Of a DNA stretch of 64,000 nt, positions 42,456 to 52,199 are shown piece by piece. The stretch's first letter is position 1. Every line of letters begins with the position of its first letter. The translations under genes were made by a program, and so were the position numbers. Origin of the DNA: an uncultured Candidatus Actinomarina sp. (lineage in GTDB: Bacteria > Actinomycetota > Acidimicrobiia > Actinomarinales > Actinomarinaceae); the NCBI GenBank assembly GCA_902626065.1, contig CACODT010000002.1, forward strand, positions 36,266 through 100,265, written 5' to 3'. The notes under the pieces were generated by a model, which saw only the letters and a program-made list of their open reading frames with translations, made no database searches and was not told the DNA's origin.

Positions 42456-43952
42456 ATGAATAACTATATTCTCGAAGCAAAAAATATTTCAAAATCATTT
42501 GGAACTATAAAAGCCCTTGAAGATGTAAATTTTTATCTAGAAAAAGGCAAAATATATGGTTTACTTGGAGAAAATGGGGCAGGAAAATCGTCATTAATGA
42601 ATATACTTTCGGGAATTTATCAACCTGAAAGGGGGACCATATACATTAATGAACAAAAACAAAAAAGTCTTAATCCCGAATCTGCATCAAAGCTTGGTAT
42701 AGGTATGGTACATCAGGAATTCAGACTTATTGAAAGTTTCAGCATCAAAGATAACCTGACATTATCCAAATCAAATATTTATAAAAAAAATTTTTATGAA
42801 GCATACAATAAGTATTCTGAAATTTTTTCATTATCGGTGAGTCCTAATAAATTAATTAATCAGCTTTCTGTAGGAGAAAAGCAAAAAATAGAGATAGTTA
42901 AGTTGATATTTAAAAATAGTAACATCATGTTATTAGATGAACCGACAGCAGTTTTAACTCCTCAAGAAACTTCACAATTGAAGGTTTCACTAGAACGACT
43001 ATCGGAAGAGGATGAGAAAACGATTGTCTTAATTTCTCACAAACTAAAAGAAATTAGAGATTTTACTCAAAAAGTTTTTGTAATGAAAAATGGAAGAATG
43101 GTAGCCGAAGATCTCCTAACTGAAGATATATCTGATGATGAATTGATTGAATTGATGATGGGAAATATTCAAAAATCTGTAATTGATAAATCAAATAAGA
43201 TTGGAAAAACTAAATTAAGTGTGAAATCTATCAACTATATTGACCGATCTAACAATTTGAAAATTTTAGATGATATAAGCCTTGATATAAGTGCCGGTGA
43301 AATTCTAGGAGTCGCGGGTGTATCTGGTAATGGACAGGTAGAACTAGCAAATATTATAAGTGGTATTGAAACTGATTTTTCTGGACAAATATTAATTAAT
43401 GAAAGAGATGTTTCAAGAAAAGGTGTTAGATCAAGAAAAAAACTTAATCTGTCATACATTCCTGAAAATAGACTTGGCGTTGGTTTGGCACCCGGTGTAT
43501 CAGTACTAGATAATTCAATTGTTCGAGATTATTTTAAGACTAGGCTTGGACCTCATCTTTCAAAGACAAAAACAGAAACATATTTAGATGGGTTAATAAA
43601 TAAATTTTCTATTAAAGCTCCTGACTCTAAAGCTGAGATAACTACTTTATCTGGTGGAAATATGCAAAAACTTCTCATGGGAAGAGAATTAACAAGTAAT
43701 CCTGAAGTAATAATTGCATCGCAGCCAACTAGGGGTCTGGATGTTAATGCTGTTGAAGCAATCCATAATTTATTGATTGAACAAAGAGATAAAGGATCTG
43801 CAATTTTATTAATCTCTGAAGACCTAGATGAATTATTTAAATTAAGCAACCGTCTACATGTAATGTTCGAAGGAAAAATAATAAAATCTTTCCATCCAGG
43901 TTCTGCAGACGTAAATGATATTGGATTAGCTATGGCAGGTGTAATTGAATAA
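42456..43952 (+). CDS. ABC importer ATPase with two nucleotide-binding domains (BMP/sugar type)
   Basis: A 498-residue protein with tandem ABC domains. The first has Walker A GENGAGKSS, signature LSVGEKQK and Walker B IMLLDEPTAVLTP. The second has a degenerate Walker A, GVSGNGQVE, signature LSGGNMQK and VIIASQPTRGLDV in place of the Walker B Glu. This asymmetry is normal for RbsA/NupA-type ATPases. It powers the two permeases that follow. It starts 58 bases after the BMP gene, past the hairpin, and overlaps the first permease by 8 bases. Confidence 0.92.
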   Translation: MNNYILEAKNISKSFGTIKALEDVNFYLEKGKIYGLLGENGAGKSSLMNILSGIYQPERGTIYINEQKQKSLNPESASKLGIGMVHQEFRLIESFSIKDNLTLSKSNIYKKNFYEAYNKYSEIFSLSVSPNKLINQLSVGEKQKIEIVKLIFKNSNIMLLDEPTAVLTPQETSQLKVSLERLSEEDEKTIVLISHKLKEIRDFTQKVFVMKNGRMVAEDLLTEDISDDELIELMMGNIQKSVIDKSNKIGKTKLSVKSINYIDRSNNLKILDDISLDISAGEILGVAGVSGNGQVELANIISGIETDFSGQILINERDVSRKGVRSRKKLNLSYIPENRLGVGLAPGVSVLDNSIVRDYFKTRLGPHLSKTKTETYLDGLINKFSIKAPDSKAEITTLSGGNMQKLLMGRELTSNPEVIIASQPTRGLDVNAVEAIHNLLIEQRDKGSAILLISEDLDELFKLSNRLHVMFEGKIIKSFHPGSADVNDIGLAMAGVIE

Positions 43953-45003
43953 CTTAAAGCTTTTCAAAAGACAATCAGTAAATGAGCTGGCAACTTTTTA
44001 TTCATTCTTAATTGGATTTTTGATTGCAATTTTTATTGGATCTATCATATTACTCATTCAAGATAAGAATCCGTTTGATACTTTTTCATTAATGCTGCGA
44101 TTATCAGTTGGAAGTGTGAATAGTCTCAGCTCATCATTAAATAAAGCTATACCACTGATTCTTGCTGGACTTGGAATATCAATAATTAACTCGGTAAAAC
44201 TCTGGAACATTGGAGCAGAAGGTCAAATTTTCTTGGGTGCTATTGCTGTAAATTTTGTATATATAAATTCCCAAATTAATAATCCAACTATTCATATTTT
44301 TGTTCTTTTAATTGCAGGATTTATTGGTGGTGCAATTTGCATCTTAATACCGGCAATCACAAAAGTAGCATTTGGGGTCAATGAGATTATCACTACCCTC
44401 TTAACCAACTACATAGTCATAGGCATAACTATTTATCTAATAAATGGACCGTGGAAAGACCCAAACTCACTAAATTTTCCAGCTGCTGCGTATGTAGGTG
44501 AAGAAGTATTTTTACCAACAATATTTGGAAAATTAAGTTTTGGATTTTTGATATGTATTTTCTTTACTATCTTGGCTCATTACTTGAAAAATAAGTCAGT
44601 TTTTGGTTTTGAAATGAGAATTGCTGGTGGCTCTGCCATGACAGCTGTTTATGCAGGTATAAATGCAAAACAAAAAGCCTTTCTTGCAATGCTTATCGGT
44701 GGTGGATTTGCAGGCCTAGCTGGAGCTATTGAATTATTAAGTCAAACTCACAGAGTCTCAACAGGAATCTCACAGGGGTTCGGATACACAGCGATAATTG
44801 TCGCCGCGATTACAGGGATGAGACCGTTAGGAATCTTTTTAGTTGGATCATTATTTGGTGCACTTTCTATTGGAGGTTCTGTAATACAAACAATTGGAGT
44901 CAGTACCTATATTGCTGATATTATTCAAGCATCAACCCTCTTTGGTGCATTAATAATCCAATTCTTTTTTAATTATCAAATAAGAAGAGTTGAAAATGAT
45001 TGA
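43945..45003 (+). CDS. ABC importer permease, BMP/nucleoside type (first subunit)
   Basis: A polytopic permease of 352 residues with about eight to nine hydrophobic segments. The cytosolic loop GANEIITTL-like FGVNEIITTLLTNYI and KLWNIGAEGQIFLGA are motifs of NupP/YufP-type proteins, and FGFEMRIAGGSAMTAVYAGINAK is the coupling-loop region contacting the ATPase. It starts with TTG overlapping the ATPase end by 8 bases. Together with the next gene it forms the membrane channel of the importer. Confidence 0.88.
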   Translation: MNNLKLFKRQSVNELATFYSFLIGFLIAIFIGSIILLIQDKNPFDTFSLMLRLSVGSVNSLSSSLNKAIPLILAGLGISIINSVKLWNIGAEGQIFLGAIAVNFVYINSQINNPTIHIFVLLIAGFIGGAICILIPAITKVAFGVNEIITTLLTNYIVIGITIYLINGPWKDPNSLNFPAAAYVGEEVFLPTIFGKLSFGFLICIFFTILAHYLKNKSVFGFEMRIAGGSAMTAVYAGINAKQKAFLAMLIGGGFAGLAGAIELLSQTHRVSTGISQGFGYTAIIVAAITGMRPLGIFLVGSLFGALSIGGSVIQTIGVSTYIADIIQASTLFGALIIQFFFNYQIRRVEND

Positions 45004-45919
45004 TATACAATTAGTTGGATTGCTCAATGCAACTTTGCAAGCTGCAACACTTTTATTCATTGCTGCTCTTGGAGAATTGATTACAGAGAAATCTGGAATC
45101 TTAAACCTGGGTGTTGAAGGAATGATATCTATCGGAGCTGTAACTGGTTTTATGACAGCAATAAACACCCAAAATATTCTTTTATCAGTTTTGGTTGGTA
45201 TTTTATCATCATCCGTTTTTGCATCAATCCATGCCCTGGTCACAGTTGTTTTAAAACAAGATCAGACAGTATCAGGTTTAATACTAACTATTTTAGGTCT
45301 CGCGGTGTCCGCTTTGCTTGGTAAAAATTATGTTGGAAAAAAACTAGAAACAAAACTAGAAAATATATCTTCAATTAACGAACCATCAAATATTTTAGAA
45401 GTATTAATTAGTCAAAATATAATTTTCTATATTGCGGTAGTACTTATGATCATTACCTCATATGTTTTGAAGAATACAATGTTCGGAAGGAGACTTGAAG
45501 CAGTCGGTGAGGATTCTAGATCATCTGATTCGATGGGTTTAAAAATTGCGAAAACACAATTTATTGCAACTTGTGTTGGAGGTGCATTTGCTGGTTTATC
45601 GGGAGTCTATCTGACCTTAAGTTATGTACCATATTGGACTGATAATATGACGTCTGGAAGAGGCTGGATAGCGCTTGCACTTGTCATTTTTGGTGGATGG
45701 AAACCATACCGAACTGCGTTAGGTGCATTATTGTTTGGTTTTCTGGAAGCATTAGTGCCTAGATTGCAAACTTATGGTTTTGAATTAAGCCCTTATATTG
45801 TAAAAATTACTCCTTATATAATTACGATTCTGGTTTTAATAATTTTGACAGTTTATAAAGGTGGGATAACCGGTGCTCCAAAAAATATAGGAGTTCCATT
45901 CTTCAGGGAAAATAGATAA
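44996..45919 (+). CDS. ABC importer permease, BMP/nucleoside type (second subunit)
   Basis: A 307-residue permease when read from the ATG at 44996 (MIDIQLVGLL), overlapping the preceding stop by 8 bases (ATGATTGA). The early motif LGELITEKSGILNLGVEGMI is diagnostic of NupQ/YufQ-type subunits, and FGRRLEAVGEDSRSSDSMGL is the coupling loop. About eight membrane segments are seen. An earlier TTG start (44990) would add two residues. Confidence 0.88.
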   Translation: MIDIQLVGLLNATLQAATLLFIAALGELITEKSGILNLGVEGMISIGAVTGFMTAINTQNILLSVLVGILSSSVFASIHALVTVVLKQDQTVSGLILTILGLAVSALLGKNYVGKKLETKLENISSINEPSNILEVLISQNIIFYIAVVLMIITSYVLKNTMFGRRLEAVGEDSRSSDSMGLKIAKTQFIATCVGGAFAGLSGVYLTLSYVPYWTDNMTSGRGWIALALVIFGGWKPYRTALGALLFGFLEALVPRLQTYGFELSPYIVKITPYIITILVLIILTVYKGGITGAPKNIGVPFFRENR

Positions 45920-45927
45920 TAAGTGAT

Positions 45928-45933
45928 TAAAAT
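45928..45933 (+). promoter_or_regulatory. Possible -10 element of the gene at 45941 (leaderless)
   Basis: TAAAAT, then seven bases, then the ATG at 45941. No Shine-Dalgarno. The gene may thus have its own promoter apart from the importer operon. Confidence 0.4.
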
Positions 45934-45940
45934 TTAAAAA

Positions 45941-46801
45941 ATGAAAGAAAATAAATATGCAACAGCTCTAGATGGATTGGTTATAGAAGATCCAGTAACA
46001 AGCTTTTTTGATTTCTGCAAAGAGCGTGAAAATATAAGAATTGCTAGGGAAAATGAAGAAGATTTTCCTTGGAGCACAGATGAAATATTTCAAAATGGAA
46101 GGTTCTTGAATGTCTTTAGAGAGGACGATCGAGTTAGTAAATCAATTATTAAATTTGCAGGTAATTTAAATGAGTATCCGTCAAAACTTGTAAATGCTGT
46201 ATTTTTTGCAAGATGGTGTAACAGGCAAGAAGTTTTGGATACATTAACACCAGATGATTTAGATAATCCTGAAAACTTGAAAAATAAATTAGAAAATATC
46301 GATCCATGGTGTAATGAAACCGCATATCCAGTTGAACCAGTTACATGGGAGGGTAAACAATACTCAAGAATTGATGCTGCAACCCAATTATTTTATGAGG
46401 TACAAGATTCTTTATTAGATATTCTTGAATCATCAAACAAGAGTGTGATTACTGCAACCAACAACATAAATAAAGAATTTCAAATGCAAAATGATTTTCC
46501 AATTTTCATGGCAGTGATTGATATTGCTTGGTTTAGACCCGATATTATTCCAATTGAAAGTGAGGTTCCTACAGGAATAGGTGCTGTTGCTTATCTGGAT
46601 AGATTACAAAATCATCTTGGTTTAAGTTCCCACCAAGAAGTTGGTGAAAAAATGATTGAACTACAAAAAACATACTGGCCTGAAGCAAAACGAGGTTTTA
46701 ATCCAATAGATATTGAATATTTAGCCTGTGAATGTAGAAAATACTATAGCTATATAAATGGGACAAAGGTTTTTGAAGGTAAAAACAAATTTATACCTTA
46801 A
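45941..46801 (+). CDS. Protein resembling the 5-hmdU DNA kinase helical-domain / thymine-hypermodification family
   Basis: A 286-residue soluble, mostly helical protein. FPWSTDEIFQNGRFLNVFREDDRVSK (43-67), then VNAVFFARWCNR (84-95), TGIGAVAYLDRL and a C-terminal DIEYLACECRKYYSY match, as I remember it, the pattern of the family described as alpha-glutamyl/putrescinyl-thymine pyrophosphorylases, later linked to phage 5-hydroxymethyl-dU DNA kinase (HMUDK helical domain). Phage members act in hypermodified thymine formation; cellular members are uncharacterised. No phage gene is near. It follows a nucleoside importer by 21 bases but has its own -10-like TAAAAT. Possible roles are nucleotide or base processing or DNA modification. 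Family assignment is moderately sure, function is not known. Confidence 0.6.
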   Translation: MKENKYATALDGLVIEDPVTSFFDFCKERENIRIARENEEDFPWSTDEIFQNGRFLNVFREDDRVSKSIIKFAGNLNEYPSKLVNAVFFARWCNRQEVLDTLTPDDLDNPENLKNKLENIDPWCNETAYPVEPVTWEGKQYSRIDAATQLFYEVQDSLLDILESSNKSVITATNNINKEFQMQNDFPIFMAVIDIAWFRPDIIPIESEVPTGIGAVAYLDRLQNHLGLSSHQEVGEKMIELQKTYWPEAKRGFNPIDIEYLACECRKYYSYINGTKVFEGKNKFIP

Positions 46802-47233
46802 TTAGCTAAGTTTATTAATTCTATTTATGTATCTTTCCTCATTTAAAAAAGAGGAATTTAAAAATGACTCAGTTATTTCTTTTGCAGCCTCAATATCTAG
46901 ATTTTCCGAACCGAGACATAGAACATTTACATCATTATGCTCAACAGATTGAATAGCGGTTTTTACATTAGTGACATTAGAAGCTCTTATACCTTTTACT
47001 TTATTTGCTGCAATAGACATGCCAACACCTGTCCCACAGATTAAAACTCCCTTTGTGTCCTCATTATCCAAAACAAAATCAGATACTTTCGTTGCATATT
47101 CTGGAAAATCACAAGGTTCCAAACTATCAGTTCCAAAATCCTCAATTTCAAGATCAGAAGACAAAGATTCTATTAATAATTGTTTTAATTCAAAACCTGC
47201 ATGATCAGAGGCAATAGCGATTTTTTTAACCAC
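46802..47233 (-). CDS. rpiB: Ribose-5-phosphate isomerase B
   Basis: RpiB interconverts ribose-5-P and ribulose-5-P in the pentose phosphate pathway. The 143-residue protein has the N-terminal KKIAIASDHAGFELK (Asp-His of the phosphate/ring-opening site) and CGTGVGMSIAANK with the catalytic Cys. Actinobacterial-type RpiB uses Glu instead of Cys in some species; here Cys is present. The start overlaps the fumC stop by one base. The operon continues from the suf genes. It abuts the convergent gene at 45941-46801 with no spacer. Confidence 0.93.
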   Translation of the reverse strand: MVKKIAIASDHAGFELKQLLIESLSSDLEIEDFGTDSLEPCDFPEYATKVSDFVLDNEDTKGVLICGTGVGMSIAANKVKGIRASNVTNVKTAIQSVEHNDVNVLCLGSENLDIEAAKEITESFLNSSFLNEERYINRINKLS

Positions 47234-48603
47234 TAGATAAGCTTCTCTATATCTAAAAGTTCATCAATATCACCTTCAGACATTAATTCTTTAGTAAGCA
47301 ATACTTCTTTAATAGTTAATCCATTTTTCATAGCTTCTTTGGCTACTTCAGCAGCAACATCATACCCAAGCTTTGGTACAAGTGCTGTAACTAGGATTGA
47401 GTTTTTTTGAGTATCTTCATTTAGCTTTTCAGTATTTGCTTCTAAGTCTTTTATTAGTTTTTCCCCAAACACACTCACTCCAGTGGTGAGTAAAGCAATG
47501 CTTTCAAGTAGATTGTGAGCCATTACAGGAAGCATTGTGTTAAGCTCAAAATTTCCATTCGCTGATGAAAACGTAATGGTTGTATCGTTTCCAATAACTT
47601 GAGCTGATACCTGCATCATCATTTCAGGTATGACAGGATTTACTTTTCCAGGCATTATTGATGAACCTGGTTGCAAAGCAGGAATTTTCAAATCTCCCAA
47701 TCCTGACACTGGTCCACTACCCATCCATCTAATATCATTTGCAATTTTAAAGAGCGATACTGCAAGTGCCTTTAAAGCACTTGATAAATGAACCACTTCT
47801 TCTCTTGATCCTTGTCTTGTGAAATGATTTTCAACTTCTTTAAAAGGTATACCAATTGATGACTGAAGTTCACTTGCAACATCAGCCCCAAAATTATCAG
47901 GAGCATTTATTCCAGTACCGACGGCGGTCCCCCCAATTGCTAATTTCTGAACATTATCTAAAGAGACTTTAATGTCCCCCATCCTTTCATTTATTAAGTC
48001 AGCATATCCAGAAAATTCTTGACCTAAACTAACAGGTGTAGCATCCATTAAATGAGTTCTTCCATTTTTATAGACTTTCTCCCACTGTTTTGCCTTTTCA
48101 TTAAGTAATGAAATAAGATTATCTAATTCAGGGATGAGCCCATCAGTAACATCTATTACCGCAGCAACATTTGTAGCTGTTGGAATAACATCATTTGATG
48201 ATTGACTCATATTTACATGATCGTTTGGATGTATTGATTCACCAGTTTTATCAGATGCTATTTTTGCAATGATTTCATTTGCATTCATATTTGTAGAAGT
48301 GCCTGATCCTGTTTGGAAAATATCAACTGCAAAATCCTTATCATGATTTCCTGAGATTACTTCTTCAGCACCATCAATAATTGCAGTTGCTATTTTTTTA
48401 TCTAATAATTTATTATCTTGATTTACTACAGCACAAGCTTTTTTAATTTCACCAAGTGCTCTTATAAATGATCTAGAGAACTTAAGTTCTGAAATTGGAA
48501 AATTCTCAATTGCTCTTGCAGTAGAAGCACCATACATAGCATTAATGGGAACTTCAAATTCACCCATTGAGTCTTTTTCTATTCTTGTTTCTTTTTTATT
48601 CAA
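47233..48603 (-). CDS. fumC: Fumarate hydratase, class II
   Basis: Iron-free fumarase of the TCA cycle, 456 residues. The superfamily signature GSSIMPGKVNPVIPE is present, with the mobile-loop serine; TGSGTSTNMNANE (substrate site) and GRTHLMDATPV (catalytic His) also fit FumC. GKVNPVIPE followed by QVIGND and NGNFELN favours fumarase over aspartase, which usually reads AKVNP. It overlaps the second sufC by 4 bases, an unusual but tidy placement directly behind Fe-S assembly genes. Confidence 0.9.
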   Translation of the reverse strand: MNKKETRIEKDSMGEFEVPINAMYGASTARAIENFPISELKFSRSFIRALGEIKKACAVVNQDNKLLDKKIATAIIDGAEEVISGNHDKDFAVDIFQTGSGTSTNMNANEIIAKIASDKTGESIHPNDHVNMSQSSNDVIPTATNVAAVIDVTDGLIPELDNLISLLNEKAKQWEKVYKNGRTHLMDATPVSLGQEFSGYADLINERMGDIKVSLDNVQKLAIGGTAVGTGINAPDNFGADVASELQSSIGIPFKEVENHFTRQGSREEVVHLSSALKALAVSLFKIANDIRWMGSGPVSGLGDLKIPALQPGSSIMPGKVNPVIPEMMMQVSAQVIGNDTTITFSSANGNFELNTMLPVMAHNLLESIALLTTGVSVFGEKLIKDLEANTEKLNEDTQKNSILVTALVPKLGYDVAAEVAKEAMKNGLTIKEVLLTKELMSEGDIDELLDIEKLI

Positions 48604-49307
48604 TTTTCTTCCTGATATTGAGTGTATCCACCAGAATCAACTTCTTCAATCAATTCATTTGAACCTGATTTAACAATTTTTCCGTTAACTACAATGTGGA
48701 CTTTATCAACATCAAGATATTTCAGTATTCTGCTGTAATGAGTAACTAATATATAGGACGTTTTTTCATCTCTATTTTCATTAATCAAAGATGCAACAGA
48801 TTTAATTGCATCGATGTCTAAACCGGAGTCAATTTCATCGAGAAGAGCTAAAGATGGCTTCATCAAAGATAATTGGAAAATCTCTGATCTTTTCTTTTCT
48901 CCTCCTGATAAATCCACATTTACATCACGATCTAGAAAGTCTTCTAGGTCGAATGTTTTGGACATTTTTATGAGCTCTTCTTCCTCAATATCTCCAAGAA
49001 AAGATTCAGTGAATTCTTTTAAAGTTACACCTGGTAAACCAACGGGATATTGAAATGACTGAAAAATTCCTTTTTTTGCCCTTTCATTTTGTGGAATAGA
49101 TAAAATATCATCTCCATTAAGGGTAACTTCACCCTTAGCTTGGTAATCATTATTGCCCATTAAGACATGACATAGAGTTGATTTACCCGATCCATTAGGC
49201 CCCATTACAGCATGCAACTCTCCATTACCAATTTCGAGATCTATGCCTTTTAAAATTTCAACATTCCCAATTGAGGCTTTAAGATTTTGTACTTTAAGCA
49301 TGGTCAT
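48600..49307 (-). CDS. sufC: Fe-S cluster assembly ATPase SufC, second copy
   Basis: A 235-residue SufC with Walker A GPNGSGKST (about 36-44), KKGIFQSFQYPVGLPGV, signature LSGGEKKRSE, Walker B LALLDEIDSGLD and HYSRIL. It lies in the order sufB-sufD-Rieske-sufC, so this copy is the natural partner of SufB and SufD. The start is ATG at 49307 or the next ATG at 49301; both overlap the Rieske gene end. The other SufC at 38.5 kb is only moderately similar by eye, so they are old paralogues or one was acquired. Confidence 0.92.
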   Translation of the reverse strand: MTMLKVQNLKASIGNVEILKGIDLEIGNGELHAVMGPNGSGKSTLCHVLMGNNDYQAKGEVTLNGDDILSIPQNERAKKGIFQSFQYPVGLPGVTLKEFTESFLGDIEEEELIKMSKTFDLEDFLDRDVNVDLSGGEKKRSEIFQLSLMKPSLALLDEIDSGLDIDAIKSVASLINENRDEKTSYILVTHYSRILKYLDVDKVHIVVNGKIVKSGSNELIEEVDSGGYTQYQEEN

Positions 49308-49608
49308 TCATTTCTAAATAAATTATGTCATTCTCAACTGAGATCATATAAGAATCGACTGGTCGTGTAGCGGGTAGAGTAACTGCTTCTCCAGTTTTTA
49401 AATCAAACTCTGCACCATGCAGTGGGCATTCAACTTTGCAATCAAATACTTCACCCTCAGCTAAAGAAGCTTCTGCATGAGAACATAAATCATCAATAGC
49501 ATAAAATTCTCCATCAACATTAAAAATAGCTATATCTTTATTTTCTATATTTACAACTTTTACGGAGTTTTCATTTATTTCGGATATATTGATTGTTTTA
49601 ACCTTCAT
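49294..49608 (-). CDS. Rieske-type [2Fe-2S] ferredoxin of the suf operon
   Basis: A 104-residue protein with a single Rieske domain: LCSHAEASL (Cys42, His44) and CPLHGAEFD (Cys61, His64) bind the cluster. Such proteins are commonly encoded between sufD and sufC/sufS in actinobacteria and resemble dioxygenase ferredoxins. It could supply electrons for cluster assembly; that is inference. It overlaps sufD by 11 bases and sufC by 14. Confidence 0.9.
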   Translation of the reverse strand: MKVKTINISEINENSVKVVNIENKDIAIFNVDGEFYAIDDLCSHAEASLAEGEVFDCKVECPLHGAEFDLKTGEAVTLPATRPVDSYMISVENDIIYLEMNDHA

Positions 49609-50767
49609 TAGATTTTCTTTCTAAAATATTTTCATACTTTTGGGTAAGAGTATCCGCAACTTCATCATGAATAATATCCCAAGCATCTTCATTAATAACT
49701 TCGTTGAAAAAGCCTTTGATTAATAATTTTTCTGCATTCTCTTTATTTATTCCTCTAGACATTACATAGTGATAAAGAGTTTCATCTATTGGCCCAACTG
49801 AAGATCCATGTCCGCAAATAACATCATCACAAAGAATTTCTAAATTTGGTACTGATTGAGCTGATGCCTTTTCAGTTAAAATAATATTTCTGTTTTCTTG
49901 CTGAGATTCAGTTTTTACAGCTCCTTCTGCAATGTGAATTGTACCTGTAAAGATTGATGAACTTTCATCTCCAAGCACACCCTTTGTAATCATATTTGAG
50001 GTTGTACTTTTCCCAAGATGGTTAACAAAAACTCTTGTATCATGGATTTGGTTATTCTCTCCAAAATATACTCCGTCTATTTCAAACCCAGATCCATTAC
50101 CAAACAAATCAATATCTAGTCTTGATCTTGAGAATAAACCTCCCGTACTCACCATGTGAACAGAGAGATTTGCATCATTTAGAAGTTTTGCATACAAATT
50201 ATTGATTAAACTAATTTCATTTTTTGATGTGACATTGATAATTATTTCAAGAGAAGCATTCTGCTCTAAAAATAATTCAATTGTTGGAAAAATATCACCT
50301 TTCACAAGCTCACCAAAATTGAAAAGCAACCTTCCCGATTTATTTTTTTCTACATTAACACCAAGATATGGAACTGCTGTATCCTCAGATTGAAAATTTA
50401 TCGAATAATAATCTGAAAAGTCTTCTTTTATGTTTAACTGAATACCACCTGTTAATTTTTCGAATTGTTCTATGGAGAATTTATCAAAGGGTCTTTTAAT
50501 TGATTCATCAATAATAGATTTTTTTACTTTTTCAATATCTGTAATCTCTACATTTTTTTCTTCTTTATTTATTAAAAACTCAAAACAATTTGTATCGACA
50601 TTAAAATTTTTATTTTCAATAATTTTTACAGGTTTACCAACCTCAAAATCTTTAACAGTATAAATATTTTTTCCGACGTATTTCCAATCTTCATTCTTTA
50701 CTGAAATTTCTGGAAAATCTTTAGATACTTTTTTTGTTAAATTTTTTTCAACTAATTTTGTGTTCAA
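49598..50767 (-). CDS. sufD: Fe-S cluster assembly scaffold SufD
   Basis: A 389-residue SufBD-fold protein. The C-terminal motif SSVGPIDETLYHYVMSRGI with AEKLLIKGFFNEVI is that of SufD/SufB proteins, with CGHGSSVG carrying the conserved His. The first 130 residues are the variable helical part. Start is a TTG at 50767 with AGGAAG upstream, 16 bases after sufB. SufD with SufB and SufC forms the scaffold complex and helps iron entry. Confidence 0.9.
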   Translation of the reverse strand: MNTKLVEKNLTKKVSKDFPEISVKNEDWKYVGKNIYTVKDFEVGKPVKIIENKNFNVDTNCFEFLINKEEKNVEITDIEKVKKSIIDESIKRPFDKFSIEQFEKLTGGIQLNIKEDFSDYYSINFQSEDTAVPYLGVNVEKNKSGRLLFNFGELVKGDIFPTIELFLEQNASLEIIINVTSKNEISLINNLYAKLLNDANLSVHMVSTGGLFSRSRLDIDLFGNGSGFEIDGVYFGENNQIHDTRVFVNHLGKSTTSNMITKGVLGDESSSIFTGTIHIAEGAVKTESQQENRNIILTEKASAQSVPNLEILCDDVICGHGSSVGPIDETLYHYVMSRGINKENAEKLLIKGFFNEVINEDAWDIIHDEVADTLTQKYENILERKSNEG

Positions 50768-50783
50768 ATTACTTCCTATGCAA

Positions 50784-52193
50784 TTAACCTATAGCACCGG
50801 CCTCAATCATATTGAGTTCGATTAGTTTGTTAAATTCCATTGCATATTCCATTGGAAGTGTTTTTGTAAATTCTTCAACAAAGCCAGCAACAATCATTGA
50901 TGTTGCTTCCTCTTCAGAAAGCCCTCTACTCATCAAATAGAAGAGTTGATCTTCTCCAACTTTCGAAACAGTAGCTTCGTGACCGATTTCTGCTGAGGAC
51001 TCTTCAATCTCCATGTAAGGATATGTATCTGACCTTGACTCATCATCAAGGATTAGAGCGTCACATCTTACGAAACTTTTGGCAGTTTCGGAACCATCTT
51101 CAACTCTTACAAGTCCTCTGTAAGCTCCTCTTCCCCCACCTTTAGAAATGGATTTTGATGTTATTAACGAAGTTGTTTCTGGAGCTAAATGAACCATTTT
51201 TGCACCTGTATCTTGGTGTTGTCCGGAGTTCGCAAATGCTACAGATAATACCTCGCCATGAGCACCTGGCTCCATTAAATATACTGATGGATACTTAACA
51301 GTTAAACCCGAGCCTAGGTTTGCATCAATCCATTCCATTGTTGCATTCCCATATGCTTGTGCTCTTTTAGTGACAAGATTATAAACGTCATTTGACCAAT
51401 TTTGAATTGTTGTATAACGGCATGTACCAGATGCTTTAACAACAATTTCTACTACAGCAGAATGTAATGAGTCTGTTGTGTAAACAGGAGCTGAACACCC
51501 TTCAATGTAGTGAACTGAGGCTCCCTCATCAACAAGAATTAAAGTTCTTTCAAACTGACCCATATTTTCTGCATTGATTCTAAAGTAAGCTTGAAGTGGA
51601 TCTTCAACATGGACACCTTTAGGAACATATATAAAGGATCCACCAGACCATACCGCAGAATTTAATGCTGCAAATTTGTTATCTCCAGGAGGAATAACTG
51701 TTCCAAAATATTCTTTTACCAAGTCTGGATATTCTCTTACAGCAGTATCCATATCACAGAACAGTACACCTAATTTTTCTAAGTCTTCACGATTCTTATG
51801 GTAAACAACTTCACTCTCATATTGAGCGGTAACACCCGCAAGATAACTTCGTTCAGCTTCAGGAATACCAAGTTTTTCATAAGTTTGTTTTATTTCTTCA
51901 GGAACTTCATCCCATGAATCAGCCTGATTTTCTGTTGGTTTTATGTAGTAATATATATCATCAAAATTTAATTGATTTAACTTATCTTTGGCAACCCATT
52001 CTGGCATAGGCTTATCAAGAAATCTTTTATATGCTTTGAGTCTAAATTCAAGCATCCACTCAGGCTCTTCTTTAATTTCAGACATTTTTCGAATAATGTC
52101 TTCATTGAGGCCTTTTTCAGGCTTAAACACATTCTTTTCAGGGTCAGACCACCCCAAAGAATATTTACCAATATCAATATCTACGTCAGTCAT
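50784..52193 (-). CDS. sufB: Fe-S cluster assembly scaffold SufB
   Basis: The 469-residue protein is a highly conserved Suf[32 protein letters not shown] at the middle of the N-terminal half, [27 protein letters not shown] (site of the cluster-related Cys), [15 protein letters not shown] and the C-terminal [24 protein letters not shown]. It is the first gene of the operon sufB-sufD-Rieske-sufC-fumC-rpiB. A TAGAAT six bases before the ATG gives a leaderless start, and an inverted repeat lies just upstream of it. Confidence 0.96.
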   Translation of the reverse strand: MTDVDIDIGKYSLGWSDPEKNVFKPEKGLNEDIIRKMSEIKEEPEWMLEFRLKAYKRFLDKPMPEWVAKDKLNQLNFDDIYYYIKPTENQADSWDEVPEEIKQTYEKLGIPEAERSYLAGVTAQYESEVVYHKNREDLEKLGVLFCDMDTAVREYPDLVKEYFGTVIPPGDNKFAALNSAVWSGGSFIYVPKGVHVEDPLQAYFRINAENMGQFERTLILVDEGASVHYIEGCSAPVYTTDSLHSAVVEIVVKASGTCRYTTIQNWSNDVYNLVTKRAQAYGNATMEWIDANLGSGLTVKYPSVYLMEPGAHGEVLSVAFANSGQHQDTGAKMVHLAPETTSLITSKSISKGGGRGAYRGLVRVEDGSETAKSFVRCDALILDDESRSDTYPYMEIEESSAEIGHEATVSKVGEDQLFYLMSRGLSEEEATSMIVAGFVEEFTKTLPMEYAMEFNKLIELNMIEAGAIG

Positions 52194-52199
52194 AATTTA

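Noticed and set aside
45941..46801. Possibility that this gene marks a prophage remnant
   Set aside because: No integrase, capsid, tail or lysis genes and no change in base use are seen; the flanks are ordinary metabolic genes.
47233..48603. Aspartate ammonia-lyase instead of fumarase
   Set aside because: The GSSIMPGKVNP and QVIGND...NGNFELN segments fit FumC; aspartases usually read PAKVNP.
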